Of a stretch of 39,410 bases of DNA, positions 1 through 10,032 are shown piece by piece. Every line of letters begins with the position of its first letter. Within the stretch, counting starts at the first letter, position 1. This DNA is from an uncultured Microbacterium sp. Lineage in GTDB: Bacteria; Actinomycetota; Actinomycetes; Actinomycetales; Microbacteriaceae. Position numbers and translations under genes: made by a program. The stretch spans positions 1 to 39,410 of the forward strand of contig NZ_CALBRW010000030.1 of assembly GCF_937927635.1 (NCBI RefSeq), given 5' to 3'. Under the pieces are notes generated by a model. That model had not been told where the DNA came from. It ran no database searches and worked only from the letters and a program-made list of their open reading frames with translations.

Positions 1-52
1 GCCGATGGTACTGCAGGGGGGACCCTGTGGGAGAGTAGGACACCGCCGGACT
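1..52 (+). rRNA. rrf: 5S ribosomal RNA, 3' end (partial)
   Basis: The window opens inside a 5S rRNA. The stretch GCCGATGGTACTGC near the start and GGGAGAGTAGGACACCGCC near base 30 are the conserved 3' half of actinobacterial 5S rRNA, and the final ..GCCGGAC pairs with the 5' end that lies upstream of the window. This means a complete rRNA operon probably ends here. The exact 3' base (about 51-53) cannot be fixed without the 5' partner strand. Confidence 0.9.
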
Positions 53-62
53 TCTCTTAAGT

Positions 63-94
63 AAGATGGCCACCCAGGGTTGGGTGGCCATCTT
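63..94 (+). terminator. Hairpin terminator of the rRNA operon
   Basis: Bases 63-76 and 81-94 are perfect reverse complements (14-bp stem) around a 4-base loop GGGT, about 10 bases after the 5S rRNA. There is only a short T run (TCTTGCG), as is common for actinobacterial terminators. Position and stem strength make it the likely transcription end of the rRNA operon, insulating the next gene. Confidence 0.85.
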
Positions 95-131
95 GCGTTA
101 ACAGCGCGTGCAGCGCGAACAGGGAGTCAGA

Positions 132-2165
132 ATGTCGGAAGAGCAGCACGACCGTCGTGACGGTGGCGCAGGAGATCGACGTTCGGGCTCCGACCGCAAG
201 CCACGCTATTCGGATTCGTCCGCACGCTCGTCGCGTCGGGACGACCGTCGCGGCTCGCACGATGGTGAGCGGCGTCCTTATGGAGACCGGAACCAGTCGG
301 GTGAGCGTCGTCCTTATGGTGACCGGAACCAGTCGGGTGAGCGTCGTCCTTATGGTGACCGGAACCAGTCTGGTGAGCGTCGTCCTTATGGTGACCGGAA
401 TCAGTCTGGCGAGCGTCGCCCGTTCGGTGACCGCAACCAGTCAGGTGAGCGTCGTCCGTATGGTGACCGTAACCAGTCTGGCGAGCGCCGCAGCTACGGT
501 GAGCGCAGCCAGTCCGGTGACCGTCGGCCTTATGGGGACCGCGGGCACCAGTCTGGTGAGCGTCGTTCTTATGGCGATCGCAACCAGGGCGAGCGTCGTT
601 CTTATGGCGATCGCAACCAGGGTGAGCGTCGTCCGTACGGTGACCGGAATCAGTCTGGCGAGCGTCGTCCTTATGGCGACCGGGACCACAACAACTCCGG
701 TGAGCGTCGCTCCTACGGCGATCGCAACCAGGGCGAGCGTCGTTCTTATGGCGATCGCAACCAGGGCGAGCGTCGTCCGTACGGTGACCGGAATCAGTCT
801 GGCGAGCGTCGTCCTTATGGCGACCGGGACCACAACAACTCCGGCGAGCGTCGCTCCTACGGCGACCGCGACCGCAACAACTCCGGTGAGCGTCGTCCCT
901 ATGGCGACCGGGACCGCAACCGGTCCGGTGAGCGTCGTCCCTATGGCGACCGCGACCGCAACAACTCCGGTGAGCGTCGTCCCTATGGCGACCGCGACCA
1001 CAACCGGTCTGGCGAGCGTCGTCCCTACGGTGACCACAACCACAGCGAGCGCCGCCCCTACGGCGACCGCGACCGGAACCACTCCGGTGAGCACCGCTCG
1101 CACGGCGACCGCGACCGTTCCGAGCGCCCGTCGTACAAGGATCGACCGCGGGGTGGCGTTGAGCGGACGTTCAACGAGTTCGCACCGGTGCGCGAGCGCG
1201 TTCCGGAGCCGCCGCTGCCCGATGACATCACCGCACGCGACCTGCACCCGTCGGCTCGCAACGAGTTGAAGACCCTCAGCAAGGAGAACGCGGAGCAGAC
1301 CGCACGCCACCTCGCGATGGCTGCGCAGCTGATCGACGACGAGCCCGAGCGCGCACACGAGCATGCCCTGGCCGCCTCCCGTCGTGCCGGCCGCATCGCG
1401 GTCGTTCGCTCCACGCTCGCCATCACTGCCTACGGCATCGGCGACTTCGCACTCGCGCTGCGTGAGCTGCGCACCTACCGTCGCATCTCCGGCAAGGACG
1501 ACATGATCGCCCTCATCGTCGACAGCGAACGCGGGGTCGGCCGCCCCGACCGTGCTCTCGAGGAGGGGCACGGCGTCGACCGCGCATCCCTCAAGCCCGA
1601 GGTGCGTGTGGCACTGGCCATCGCCATGTCCGGTGCTCGCCTCGACCGCGGTGAGACCGAGCTGGCGCTCGGCGAGCTCGAGATCCCGGAGCTCGACCCC
1701 GACCGCGCGTTCGAGTGGAGTCCCGCGCTGTTCTCGGCGCGCGCAGCTGTGCTCGAGGACCTGGGTCGCACCGAGGAGGCCGCATTCTGGACCGAGCGCG
1801 CCGAGGTCGCGACGTCGGCCCTGGGCCTGGACGGCCAGTTCGACGAGATGATCGTCGAGGACGGCCTGGTCGAGGACTTCGAGGACGACGATCTCGAGGA
1901 CGAGCACGACTCGTCCGACACCGCAGACGATGACTTCTCGGACGAGTCCGAGGACGAGGCCGCAGCTGAGGCCGGTGCTGACGCCGCCGAGTCGGGCGAG
2001 GAGAGCGCCGCAACCGCGAAGGAAGAACTCGCACCTGCGGCCGCCACGGCTTCGGATGCCGACGACCAGCCTGCACCGGCAGCAGCGGATTCGCCGGAGC
2101 TGGGGGGAATCGAACCCCCGTCCGGCTCTCCGGCATCCGACTCGTCCACCGCGTCGGAGGCGTGA
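132..2165 (+). CDS. Repeat-rich Arg/Tyr/Gly protein with helical C-terminal domain and acidic tail
   Basis: A 677-aa protein in three parts. Residues 1-44 are charged and polar. Residues 45 to about 335 are roughly 23 imperfect copies of an 11-14 residue unit of the form GERRPYGDRNQS, certainly disordered and very basic. Residues about 350-575 are a predicted helical, TPR-like domain (repeated Ala/Leu/Arg helices, for example HLAMAAQLIDDEPERAHEH). The rest is a long Asp/Glu/Ala tail. I start at ATG 132 because AGGGAG lies 6 bases upstream; an in-frame start at 108 has no such site. Similar proteins in Microbacteriaceae are often annotated as 'primosomal protein' or tetratricopeptide protein, which I would not trust as function. 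Arg/Gly/Tyr repeats suggest RNA binding or condensate formation (inference). The stop overlaps the next ATG by one base, so the two are probably co-translated. The C-terminus contains a tRNA-like fragment (2096-2123). Confidence 0.85.
   Translation: MSEEQHDRRDGGAGDRRSGSDRKPRYSDSSARSSRRDDRRGSHDGERRPYGDRNQSGERRPYGDRNQSGERRPYGDRNQSGERRPYGDRNQSGERRPFGDRNQSGERRPYGDRNQSGERRSYGERSQSGDRRPYGDRGHQSGERRSYGDRNQGERRSYGDRNQGERRPYGDRNQSGERRPYGDRDHNNSGERRSYGDRNQGERRSYGDRNQGERRPYGDRNQSGERRPYGDRDHNNSGERRSYGDRDRNNSGERRPYGDRDRNRSGERRPYGDRDRNNSGERRPYGDRDHNRSGERRPYGDHNHSERRPYGDRDRNHSGEHRSHGDRDRSERPSYKDRPRGGVERTFNEFAPVRERVPEPPLPDDITARDLHPSARNELKTLSKENAEQTARHLAMAAQLIDDEPERAHEHALAASRRAGRIAVVRSTLAITAYGIGDFALALRELRTYRRISGKDDMIALIVDSERGVGRPDRALEEGHGVDRASLKPEVRVALAIAMSGARLDRGETELALGELEIPELDPDRAFEWSPALFSARAAVLEDLGRTEEAAFWTERAEVATSALGLDGQFDEMIVEDGLVEDFEDDDLEDEHDSSDTADDDFSDESEDEAAAEAGADAAESGEESAATAKEELAPAAATASDADDQPAPAAADSPELGGIEPPSGSPASDSSTASEA
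264..1130 (+). repeat. Coding tandem repeats, 33-42 bp units, with a 144-bp higher-order repeat
   Basis: About 23 tandem units encode GERRPYGDRNQS-like peptides. The unit length changes in codon steps (11, 12, 13 or 14 residues), so the frame is kept. Two neighbouring 144-bp blocks, 555-698 and 699-842, have the same four-unit order (11, 11, 12 and 14 residues) and are nearly identical, which indicates a recent block duplication. The array is a likely site of length variation between strains and of assembly collapse. Confidence 0.9.
2096..2123 (-). other. tRNA/tmRNA 3'-end-like fragment inside the coding region
   Basis: Read on the minus strand, 2119-2103 is a T-arm: GGGGG, loop TTCGATT, CCCCC. 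It is followed by CAGCTCC (2102-2096), which looks like the 3' acceptor strand of a tRNA or tmRNA. There is no CCA after it (GGCG instead), and I find no matching 5' acceptor GGAGCTG or GGGGCTG at tRNA spacing, so this is not an intact RNA gene. It is translated on the plus strand as ELGGIEPPSG near the C-terminus of the repeat-rich protein. From memory the motif is closest to the 3' end of ssrA (tmRNA). It may be a scar of an old integration event or coincidence. Confidence 0.5.
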
Positions 2166-3202
2166 TGGCGCTGTTCCGCCGCGCCAAGCAGGTCGCCACC
2201 CCGCTCACCGGACGCGATGCCGTCCTCGCCGACCTCGACGGCGTCGTCTACGCCGGTCCCGGCGCGCTGCCGTATGCGGTGGAGAGCCTGAACCGCGCAT
2301 CCGAGAGCGTACGGCTGGGATACATCACCAACAACGCCTCCCGCACGGATGCCTCCGTCGCGGAGCACCTCTCCAGCCTCGGGCTGACGGTGGCGCCGGA
2401 TGATGTGGTGACCAGCCCCCAGGCGGCCATGCGACTGCTGTCGACCATGGTGCCCGCACCGGCGACGATCCTGATCGTCGGGGGAGAGGGGCTCGTCGAC
2501 GAGGCGCACAAGGCCGGCTACACGGTCACCCGCAGCGCGCTGGATGAGCCCGCCGCTGTGGTGCAGGGCTTCGCGCCCGAGATCGCCTGGACCGACCTCG
2601 CCGAGGCCGCGTTCGCGCTGCAGCTGCCCGAGGACGAGGGCGGCATCCCCTGGATCTCCACGAACACCGACTGGACGATCCCGCGCGATCGCGGCGTCGC
2701 CCCCGGCAACGGCACGCTCGTATCCGCCGTGCACACCGCCATCGGCCGGCTCTCCACGGTGGCGGGCAAGCCCGAGAAGCCCATCTTCGAGGTCGCCACC
2801 GAACGGTTCGGGGCGCAGCACCCGCTCTTCATCGGCGACCGCCTCGACACCGACATCGCCGGCGCATCGCGCGCGGGCATCGACTCGGCGCTCGTGCTGA
2901 CCGGCATCGATCGGCCCAAGCACGTGCTGGCCGCACCCGAGGGCTCCCGCCCCGGCTACATCCTGCGCGACCTGCGCGACCTGCACGAGCCGTACCCGGA
3001 GACCGTCGAATCCAACGGCGTCTTCACCGTGGGCGGCGCGTCCGTGCGGGTGGTGGACGCCGACGTGCAGATCCTCGCCGAGGGCGACTCGCAGATCGAC
3101 CTGCTGCGCGCGGGGGCTGCCGCGATCTGGGCGACGGGCCTGATGATCTACGCGTTCCGCGTGCCCGAGAAGCTGTACGCGGATCCTTTCCACAGGCCCT
3201 GA
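2165..3202 (+). CDS. HAD-IIA family phosphatase (NagD-like)
   Basis: 345 aa. The haloacid-dehalogenase motifs are in order: motif I DLDGVVY with the nucleophile and acid/base at D23/D25, motif II TNNAS, a conserved Lys in AGKPEKP, and motif IV GDRLDTDI. The large cap between motifs II and III and the GKPEKPIF signature place it in subclass IIA with NagD and 4-nitrophenyl phosphatases, which dephosphorylate small phosphorylated metabolites in the cytoplasm; the substrate cannot be told. ATG 2165 overlaps the upstream stop by one base; an in-frame GTG at 2162 is the alternative. It sits directly before the small protein and tlyA, a usual actinobacterial arrangement. Confidence 0.92.
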   Translation: MALFRRAKQVATPLTGRDAVLADLDGVVYAGPGALPYAVESLNRASESVRLGYITNNASRTDASVAEHLSSLGLTVAPDDVVTSPQAAMRLLSTMVPAPATILIVGGEGLVDEAHKAGYTVTRSALDEPAAVVQGFAPEIAWTDLAEAAFALQLPEDEGGIPWISTNTDWTIPRDRGVAPGNGTLVSAVHTAIGRLSTVAGKPEKPIFEVATERFGAQHPLFIGDRLDTDIAGASRAGIDSALVLTGIDRPKHVLAAPEGSRPGYILRDLRDLHEPYPETVESNGVFTVGGASVRVVDADVQILAEGDSQIDLLRAGAAAIWATGLMIYAFRVPEKLYADPFHRP

Positions 3203-3244
3203 GCGTCGCCCGCGCAGTGTCGCGGCTCGCGTTACAGTGGTCGG

Positions 3245-3412
3245 ATGGAGCACACGCGAGACGAACCGGAAGACGCCCTGTGGAGCCGGCTCCGTCTCAT
3301 CGAGGGTCAGCCCCTCGACACGCGTGCGGATGCCTACGGAGCCGTGCACGACGAACTCGTGAAGCGCCTCGAGAGCGCGCCTCGCGGCGATGCCGCCACG
3401 GGGACCCGATGA
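3245..3412 (+). CDS. Small conserved-looking protein, 55 aa
   Basis: ATG 3245 opens a 55-codon frame reading MEHTRDEPEDALWSRLRLIE at its start and continuing with GQPLDTRADAYGAVHDELVK, ending TGA 3410-3412. The stop overlaps the ATG of tlyA (ATGA at 3409-3412), the coupling seen throughout this block, and the sequence is a plausible soluble two-helix peptide with codon use like its neighbours. I recall similar short proteins between the NagD-like phosphatase and tlyA in related genomes. No function is known to me. Confidence 0.72.
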   Translation: MEHTRDEPEDALWSRLRLIEGQPLDTRADAYGAVHDELVKRLESAPRGDAATGTR

Positions 3413-4206
3413 CCAGACTCGACGCGGCGCTCGCGGCCCGCGGCCTGGCGCGCTCCCGCACGCACGCCGCGACCCTGATCTCCGACGGCCTGGTGCGCGT
3501 GGCCGGACACCCGGTGGTGAAGGCCTCGACCCCGGTGTCAGACGACGACGACATCCGCGTCGACGGCGCGGATCACTACGTCAGCCGCGGCGCCCACAAG
3601 CTCATCGCCGCGCTCGACGGTTTCCGCATCGACGTCGCGGGCCGTCTCGCCCTGGACCTCGGCGCCTCCACCGGCGGGTTCACCCAGGTGCTCCGCGAAC
3701 GCGGAGCGCGACGCGTGCTGGCGGTCGACGTCGGCCACGGGCAGCTCTCGCCGCAGATCGCCGCGGACGCGGGCGTCACCGCGGTGGAGGGCTTCAACGT
3801 CCGGTACATGACCGCGCAGGCCCTTGCCCAGGCGACGGGGGAGTCCCAGCGTCCCGACCGCGTCGTCGGCGACCTGTCCTTCATCTCACTGGAGCTGGTG
3901 CTGCCCGCGATCGCCGAGACCGTGGCATCCGCCGGCGATGTCGTCCTGCTCGTCAAACCCCAGTTCGAGGTCGGACGCACCGCGGTGAAGGGCGGCCTGG
4001 TCACGAATCCCGCACTGCGCGTGGACGCTGTCGAGCGCGTGCTGTGGACCGCGCATGACAACGGACTGGGGGTGCTCGGCATTCTCGCTTCGCCGATCCT
4101 CGGCACGCACGGGAACGCCGAGTACCTGGTGCACCTCGCGCCCGCGCGCGGAACGGATCCGTCAGAATGGACACAGCAGATCGCGCACGTGGCAGGAGGA
4201 CGATGA
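3409..4206 (+). CDS. tlyA: TlyA family rRNA 2'-O-methyltransferase / hemolysin-like protein
   Basis: 265 aa. Residues 1-60 form an S4 RNA-binding domain (RLDAALAARGLARSRTHAATL). The rest is a Rossmann methyltransferase with the SAM-binding loop LDLGASTGGFT at 82-92 and LLVKPQFE further on. Family members methylate ribose at 16S C1409 and 23S C1920 and affect capreomycin susceptibility in mycobacteria (known for TlyA of M. tuberculosis; by analogy here). A longer in-frame extension exists upstream, but ATG 3409 is the natural start because it overlaps the stop of the small upstream gene and opens the S4 domain. Its stop overlaps nadK. Confidence 0.93.
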   Translation: MTRLDAALAARGLARSRTHAATLISDGLVRVAGHPVVKASTPVSDDDDIRVDGADHYVSRGAHKLIAALDGFRIDVAGRLALDLGASTGGFTQVLRERGARRVLAVDVGHGQLSPQIAADAGVTAVEGFNVRYMTAQALAQATGESQRPDRVVGDLSFISLELVLPAIAETVASAGDVVLLVKPQFEVGRTAVKGGLVTNPALRVDAVERVLWTAHDNGLGVLGILASPILGTHGNAEYLVHLAPARGTDPSEWTQQIAHVAGGR

Positions 4207-5108
4207 ACGAGCGCCACATCCTGGTCATCGCGCACGCCAAGCGGGCGGACACCGTCGCTGCGGCGCTGCGCGTGATCGACGCGCTGCGCGATGCGGGAGC
4301 CGTCCCGGTGCTCCCCGCGGACGACCGCGACGAGCTCGCGGCTGCAGACCCCCGGTTCGCCGGGATCGCGCGGCTGGGCGAAGAGATCACCGCCGAGGAG
4401 CTGGAGCTGGCCATCGTCCTCGGCGGCGACGGCACGATCCTGCGCGCGGCCGAGCTGGTGCGCGAGTGCGGCGCCCCGGTACTGGGCATCAACATGGGGC
4501 ATGTCGGCTTCCTGGCCGAGATCGACCGCGACGACATGGATGCTGCGGTGCATCGCGTGATCGCCCGTGACTACGAGGTCGAGGAGCGGTTGGCGCTGTC
4601 TGTGCGCGTGAAGGATGCCGCGGGCGGCGTCGTCTACGAGACCTGGGCGCTCAATGAGGCCACCGTCGAGAAGGCCAGCCGCGAGCGGATGATCGAGGTG
4701 GTCATCGAGATCGACGGGCTGCCGCTGTCCAGCTTCGGCTGCGACGGCATGGTGGTCTCCACTCCGACCGGCTCCACGGCCTACAACTTCTCCGCCGGCG
4801 GTCCGGTCATCTGGCCCAGCGTCGAGGCCATCGCCGTGGTGCCGCTTTCCGCGCACGCGCTGTTCGCGAAGCCCCTGGTCGTCGGACCCGAGACGTCGGT
4901 GGCCATCGAGCTGCTGGAGGGCTCCGGCGGCTCCGCCATCCTGTGGTGCGACGGACGCCGCTCGCACGAGCTGCCGCCGGGCGCGCGCGTGCTGGTGCGC
5001 CGCTCCACCCGCCCTGTGCGGCTGGCTCGGCTGCATCCGGCCGCCTTCACCAACCGGCTGGTGCGCAAGTTCCAGCTTCCCGTCGCGGGCTGGCGAGGAG
5101 CGCCGTGA
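4203..5108 (+). CDS. nadK: NAD kinase
   Basis: 301 aa. It phosphorylates NAD to NADP with ATP or polyphosphate. The GGDGT phosphate-binding motif is at 74-78 in VLGGDGTILR, followed by NMGHVGFLAE, the NE/D motif in WALNEATVEK, and the Gly-rich motif TPTGSTAYNFSAGGP. ATG 4203 is supported by AGGAGG at 4194-4199 and by the ATGA overlap with tlyA. The block tlyA-nadK-recN is a standard actinobacterial operon. Confidence 0.96.
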   Translation: MNERHILVIAHAKRADTVAAALRVIDALRDAGAVPVLPADDRDELAAADPRFAGIARLGEEITAEELELAIVLGGDGTILRAAELVRECGAPVLGINMGHVGFLAEIDRDDMDAAVHRVIARDYEVEERLALSVRVKDAAGGVVYETWALNEATVEKASRERMIEVVIEIDGLPLSSFGCDGMVVSTPTGSTAYNFSAGGPVIWPSVEAIAVVPLSAHALFAKPLVVGPETSVAIELLEGSGGSAILWCDGRRSHELPPGARVLVRRSTRPVRLARLHPAAFTNRLVRKFQLPVAGWRGAP

Positions 5109-6793
5109 TCGACGAGATGCGCATCCGCGACCTCGGCGTCATCGACGACGCCGTGCTGCCGCTGGGGCCCGGGTTCACCGCGGTCACCGGTGAGACCGGC
5201 GCGGGCAAGACCATGGTCGTCACCGGCCTCGGGCTGCTGCTGGGCGCCAGGGCCGACTCGTCGGCCGTGCGCGCCGGCGCGCGTCAGGCCTCCGTCGCCG
5301 GCGTGTGGCTGGTGCCGCCGCACGGTCCCGTCGCCGACATCGTCGCGGATGCCGGTGGCGAGCTGGAGCCCGCGGGGTCCAGCTCCGAGCTCTACGTCTC
5401 GCGCACGCTCACCGCCGAGGGGCGCAGCCGCGCCAGCGTCGGAGGCAGGGCGGCACCGGCATCCGTGCTCTCCGCCCTGGCGGATGAACTCGTCGTCGTG
5501 CACGGCCAGTCCGACCAACTGCGGCTGCGCTCGGCATCCGCCCAGCGCGAGGCGCTGGACCGCTTCGGCGGAGACCGCATCGCCGACGCGCTCGCGACCT
5601 ACGCCGAGCGCTTCGAGGGCTGGCGGGCGCTGGATGCCGAGATCGCCGAGCTCACGGCGAACCGCGACCGCCGCGCCGCGGAAGCGGCCGACCTGCGCGC
5701 GCAGCTCGCCGAGATCGAGCAGGTCGAGCCGGAGGCGGGGGAGGACGCCAGTCTTGACGAGCGAGCCGAGCGACTGGCCAACGCCGAGGAGCTGCGCCTG
5801 TCCGCGTCGCTGGCCCGCACCGCGCTGTCCAGCGAGGACGACGAGCCCGATGTGTCGGGCCTGCTGGCCGAGGCCCGCCGATCGCTGGAGCGCGTCTCCG
5901 ATCCGCAGCTCGCCGAGATCGCCGAGGCACTCGCCGACCTCGGCTACCGCGCAGCCGACCTCGCCGGGCAGCTCTCCACGTACCTCGCCGACCTCGACGA
6001 GTCCGGCCCGCACGAGCTGGCCGCGGTCGAGGAGCGTCGCGCCGCGATCGGCGGTCTCATCCGGCAGCACGGCTCCCTGGAGCAGGCGCTGGAGGTGTGG
6101 CGCACGGGTTCGCTGCGCCTGGCCGAGCTCGACGACGACGGCGACCGCATCGAACGGCTCACCGTTCAGGCTGCTCAGGAGCGCAGTGCGCTCGACGACG
6201 CGGCTGCCGCGCTGACCGCGGCCCGCACCGAGGCCGCCGGACGCCTGTCCGCGGCCGTCACCGATGAACTGCACGCACTGGCCATGCCCGACGCCCGGCT
6301 GGAGGTGCGCGTCTCCGAGGGCGCCGAGTCCGCGCACGGCCGCGACGACGTCAGCATCCTGCTCGCACCGCACCCCGGCGCCGAGCCCCGATCGGTCTCC
6401 CGAGGCGCCTCGGGCGGCGAGCTCTCCCGCGTCATGCTGGCCATCGAGGTCGTCATCGCGGGCACCGACCCGGTGCCCACCTTCGTGTTCGACGAGGTGG
6501 ATGCCGGCATCGGCGGTGCCGCCGCCATCGAGGTCGGCAGGCGACTCGCGCGGCTCGCTCAGACCGCCCAGGTCATCGCCGTCACGCACCTCGCGCAGGT
6601 CGCGGCCTTCGCCACCAACCATCTGAGCGTCGTGAAGTCCCACGACGGCTCCGTCACGGCATCCAGCATCACCCGGCTCGCAGGTCCGCAGCGCGAGGCC
6701 GAGATGGCCCGGCTGCTGTCGGGACTCGCGGATTCGGATGCCGCCCTCACCCACGCCCGCGAACTCCTGAGCCTCGGCTCGGGAACGAACTGA
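5105..6793 (+). CDS. recN: DNA repair protein RecN (SMC-like ATPase)
   Basis: 562 aa from GTG 5105, which overlaps the nadK stop as GTGA; ATG 5117 is a later alternative, but the family normally keeps the extra residues. RecN is an SMC-like ATPase acting in double-strand-break repair. Visible parts are Walker A GETGAGKT at 29-36, a long coiled coil rich in Ala/Glu/Arg (about 150-360), the ABC signature SRGASGGELSRVM, and Walker B FVFDEVDAGIGG. Length fits the family. Confidence 0.95.
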   Translation: MIDEMRIRDLGVIDDAVLPLGPGFTAVTGETGAGKTMVVTGLGLLLGARADSSAVRAGARQASVAGVWLVPPHGPVADIVADAGGELEPAGSSSELYVSRTLTAEGRSRASVGGRAAPASVLSALADELVVVHGQSDQLRLRSASAQREALDRFGGDRIADALATYAERFEGWRALDAEIAELTANRDRRAAEAADLRAQLAEIEQVEPEAGEDASLDERAERLANAEELRLSASLARTALSSEDDEPDVSGLLAEARRSLERVSDPQLAEIAEALADLGYRAADLAGQLSTYLADLDESGPHELAAVEERRAAIGGLIRQHGSLEQALEVWRTGSLRLAELDDDGDRIERLTVQAAQERSALDDAAAALTAARTEAAGRLSAAVTDELHALAMPDARLEVRVSEGAESAHGRDDVSILLAPHPGAEPRSVSRGASGGELSRVMLAIEVVIAGTDPVPTFVFDEVDAGIGGAAAIEVGRRLARLAQTAQVIAVTHLAQVAAFATNHLSVVKSHDGSVTASSITRLAGPQREAEMARLLSGLADSDAALTHARELLSLGSGTN

Positions 6794-6799
6794 TAGGAT
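6791..6799 (+). promoter_or_regulatory. Extended -10 promoter of pyrG, possibly leaderless transcript
   Basis: TGATAGGAT at 6791-6799 is an extended -10 element (TGN plus TAGGAT) that overlaps the recN stop codon. The GTG at 6808 lies nine bases after it, about where transcription would start, and I see no ribosome-binding site before pyrG. This suggests a leaderless or very short-leader mRNA. No clear -35 is visible. Confidence 0.5.
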
Positions 6800-6807
6800 A
6801 AAAGCCC

Positions 6808-8488
<1,681 letters not shown>

Positions 8489-8502
<14 letters not shown>

Positions 8503-9064
8503 GCTTCAGGACCAGCCCTTCGAGCCCGAGATCATCGAGAGCCGGATCGGCTTCGAGGGTGCGGTCTGGAATGTCCTGGACGAGCGCGTGCGGTACGGCG
8601 AGGGCGAGATCCGTCGCCAGTACGTCGCTCACACCGGCGCTGTGGCCGTCGTCGCCATCGACGACCAGGAGCGGGTGCTGCTGATCCAGCAGTACCGGCA
8701 TCCCATCCGCCACCGCGACTGGGAGCTGCCCGCGGGCCTTCTGGACATCGCGGGCGAGGATCATCTGGTCGCCGCGCAGCGCGAGCTGGCCGAGGAGACG
8801 GACATCGTCGCCTCGCAGTGGGAGCACCTGGTCTCGTCGTGGACGACGCCCGGCGGCAACGACGAGATGATCCACCTCTATCTGGCCACGGGCATCGCCG
8901 CGGCGCCGGCCGCCTTCGCCCGGGAGGACGAGGAGGCCGACATCCGCATCGAGTGGGTTCCGCTGCAGGATGCCGTGGATGCCGTGCTCGCCGGGCGCAT
9001 GCACAACGGCATCCTCACCATCGGCGTGCTCGCCGCAGCGGCCAGGCTCGGCGGTCGGAGCTGA
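8489..9064 (+). CDS. Nudix hydrolase, ADP-ribose pyrophosphatase-like
   Basis: 191 aa. The N-terminal strand region and the substrate loop HTGAVAVVAID, followed by QQYRHPIRHRDWELPAG, are typical of ADP-ribose pyrophosphatases, which split ADP-ribose to AMP and ribose 5-phosphate. The Nudix box runs from G83 to about I106 with REL.EE at 98-103; the usual final Gly is Asp. The ATG at 8489 lies inside the end of pyrG, so translation is probably coupled. It stands between pyrG and xerD, its usual place in actinobacteria. Confidence 0.9.
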
Positions 9065-9065
9065 T

Positions 9066-9968
9066 GTGCAGCTCGATCGTGCGCTGAACGCCTACCTGCG
9101 GCACATCACGATCGAGCGCGGCCTGTCCGAGCACAGCATCGCCGCGTACCGGCGCGACCTGAACGCCTACCTGGGCTGGCTGGCGGCGCAGGGCATCGCG
9201 GAGACGGATGCCGTGACCCAGCAGGTCGTGGCGGCGTTCATCGCCGAGCGCGCGGCCGCGGATCCGCCGCCCGCAGCCTCCAGCCTCGCCCGCCTGCAGT
9301 CCTCGGTGCGCGGCTGGCATCGGTTCCTGGCCAGGGAGGGCATCGAGCAGGACGACCCCACCGGTCGCATCCGCCCACCGAAGATGCCGCGCCGGCTGCC
9401 GAAGGCTTTGACCATCGAGCAGGTCGAGCAGCTGCTGACGGCGCCCTCGCCCGACGAGCCGATCGGCATCCGCGACCGCGCCCTGCTGGAACTGCTGTAC
9501 GCCACCGGCGCCCGCGTGTCCGAGGCCGTGTCTCTGGACGTCGACGACCTCGCCTACGGTGACGTGCTGCGCCTGCGCGGCAAGGGCGACAAGGAGCGCA
9601 TCGTGCCCGTCGGCTCGTACGCCCGCGCGGCCGTGGACGCGTACCTGACACGGGTGCGGCCGGCGCTGGCGGCCAAGGGCTCGGCCACGTCGAAGCTGTT
9701 CCTCGGCGCGCGCGGCGCCCCGCTCTCGCGGCAGAGCGCCTGGCTGGTCATCCGCTCCGCCGCCGAGCGCGCGCACATCACCGCCGACGTGTCCCCGCAC
9801 ACGCTGCGGCACTCCTTCGCCACGCATCTGCTGCAGGGCGGCGCCGACGTGCGCGTCGTGCAGGAGCTGCTGGGACACGCCTCGGTGGCCACCACGCAGA
9901 TCTACACGCACGTCTCCGTCGACACGTTGCGGGACATCTACGCCACCTCGCACCCTCGCGCACGCTGA
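9066..9968 (+). CDS. xerD: Tyrosine recombinase XerD
   Basis: 300 aa from GTG 9066 (VQLDRALNAYLRHITIERGL); a long upstream in-frame stretch belongs to the Nudix gene. The N-terminal SAM-like DNA-binding domain is at about 1-90. The catalytic domain has Arg in ATGARVSEAV, Lys in GKGDKER, HTLRH, GHAS, and the nucleophile Tyr in TQIYTHV. It resolves chromosome dimers at dif together with XerC; its place after pyrG supports the housekeeping role rather than a mobile integrase. It begins one base after the upstream stop. Confidence 0.94.
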   Translation: MQLDRALNAYLRHITIERGLSEHSIAAYRRDLNAYLGWLAAQGIAETDAVTQQVVAAFIAERAAADPPPAASSLARLQSSVRGWHRFLAREGIEQDDPTGRIRPPKMPRRLPKALTIEQVEQLLTAPSPDEPIGIRDRALLELLYATGARVSEAVSLDVDDLAYGDVLRLRGKGDKERIVPVGSYARAAVDAYLTRVRPALAAKGSATSKLFLGARGAPLSRQSAWLVIRSAAERAHITADVSPHTLRHSFATHLLQGGADVRVVQELLGHASVATTQIYTHVSVDTLRDIYATSHPRAR

Positions 9969-9973
9969 ATCGG

Positions 9974-9996
9974 CTCTTCGACAGGCTCAGGGACCC
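9974..9996 (-). repeat. Dispersed 23-bp repeat, copy 1
   Basis: CTCTTCGACAGGCTCAGGG followed by ACCC is one copy, in reverse orientation, of the repeat GGGTCCCTGAGC..GTCGAAGGG that recurs at 17712 (degenerate), 18535, 24520 and 26641. This copy lies just after xerD. Its role is unknown; related genomes carry many copies. Confidence 0.75.
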
Positions 9997-10032
9997 GAGG
10001 AAGCTCAGACTCCCCGCGCTGAATGGAATGAA

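Noticed and set aside
264..1130. CRISPR-like array
   Set aside because: Units are contiguous, in frame, with no unique spacers of constant length and no cas genes; they are coding repeats.
2096..2190. Complete tRNA or tmRNA gene on the minus strand
   Set aside because: Only the T-arm and 3' acceptor strand are present; no 5' acceptor, D-arm or anticodon arm could be folded and CCA is absent.
1475..3349. Long minus-strand open frames opposite the repeat protein and phosphatase (also 441-1907, 4781-6754, 6559-8466, 10034-11929, 15922-18495)
   Set aside because: They lie fully opposite clear plus-strand genes, are rich in Arg, Gly and Ala in shadow patterns, and have no recognisable domains. 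High-GC DNA gives long antisense frames by chance.
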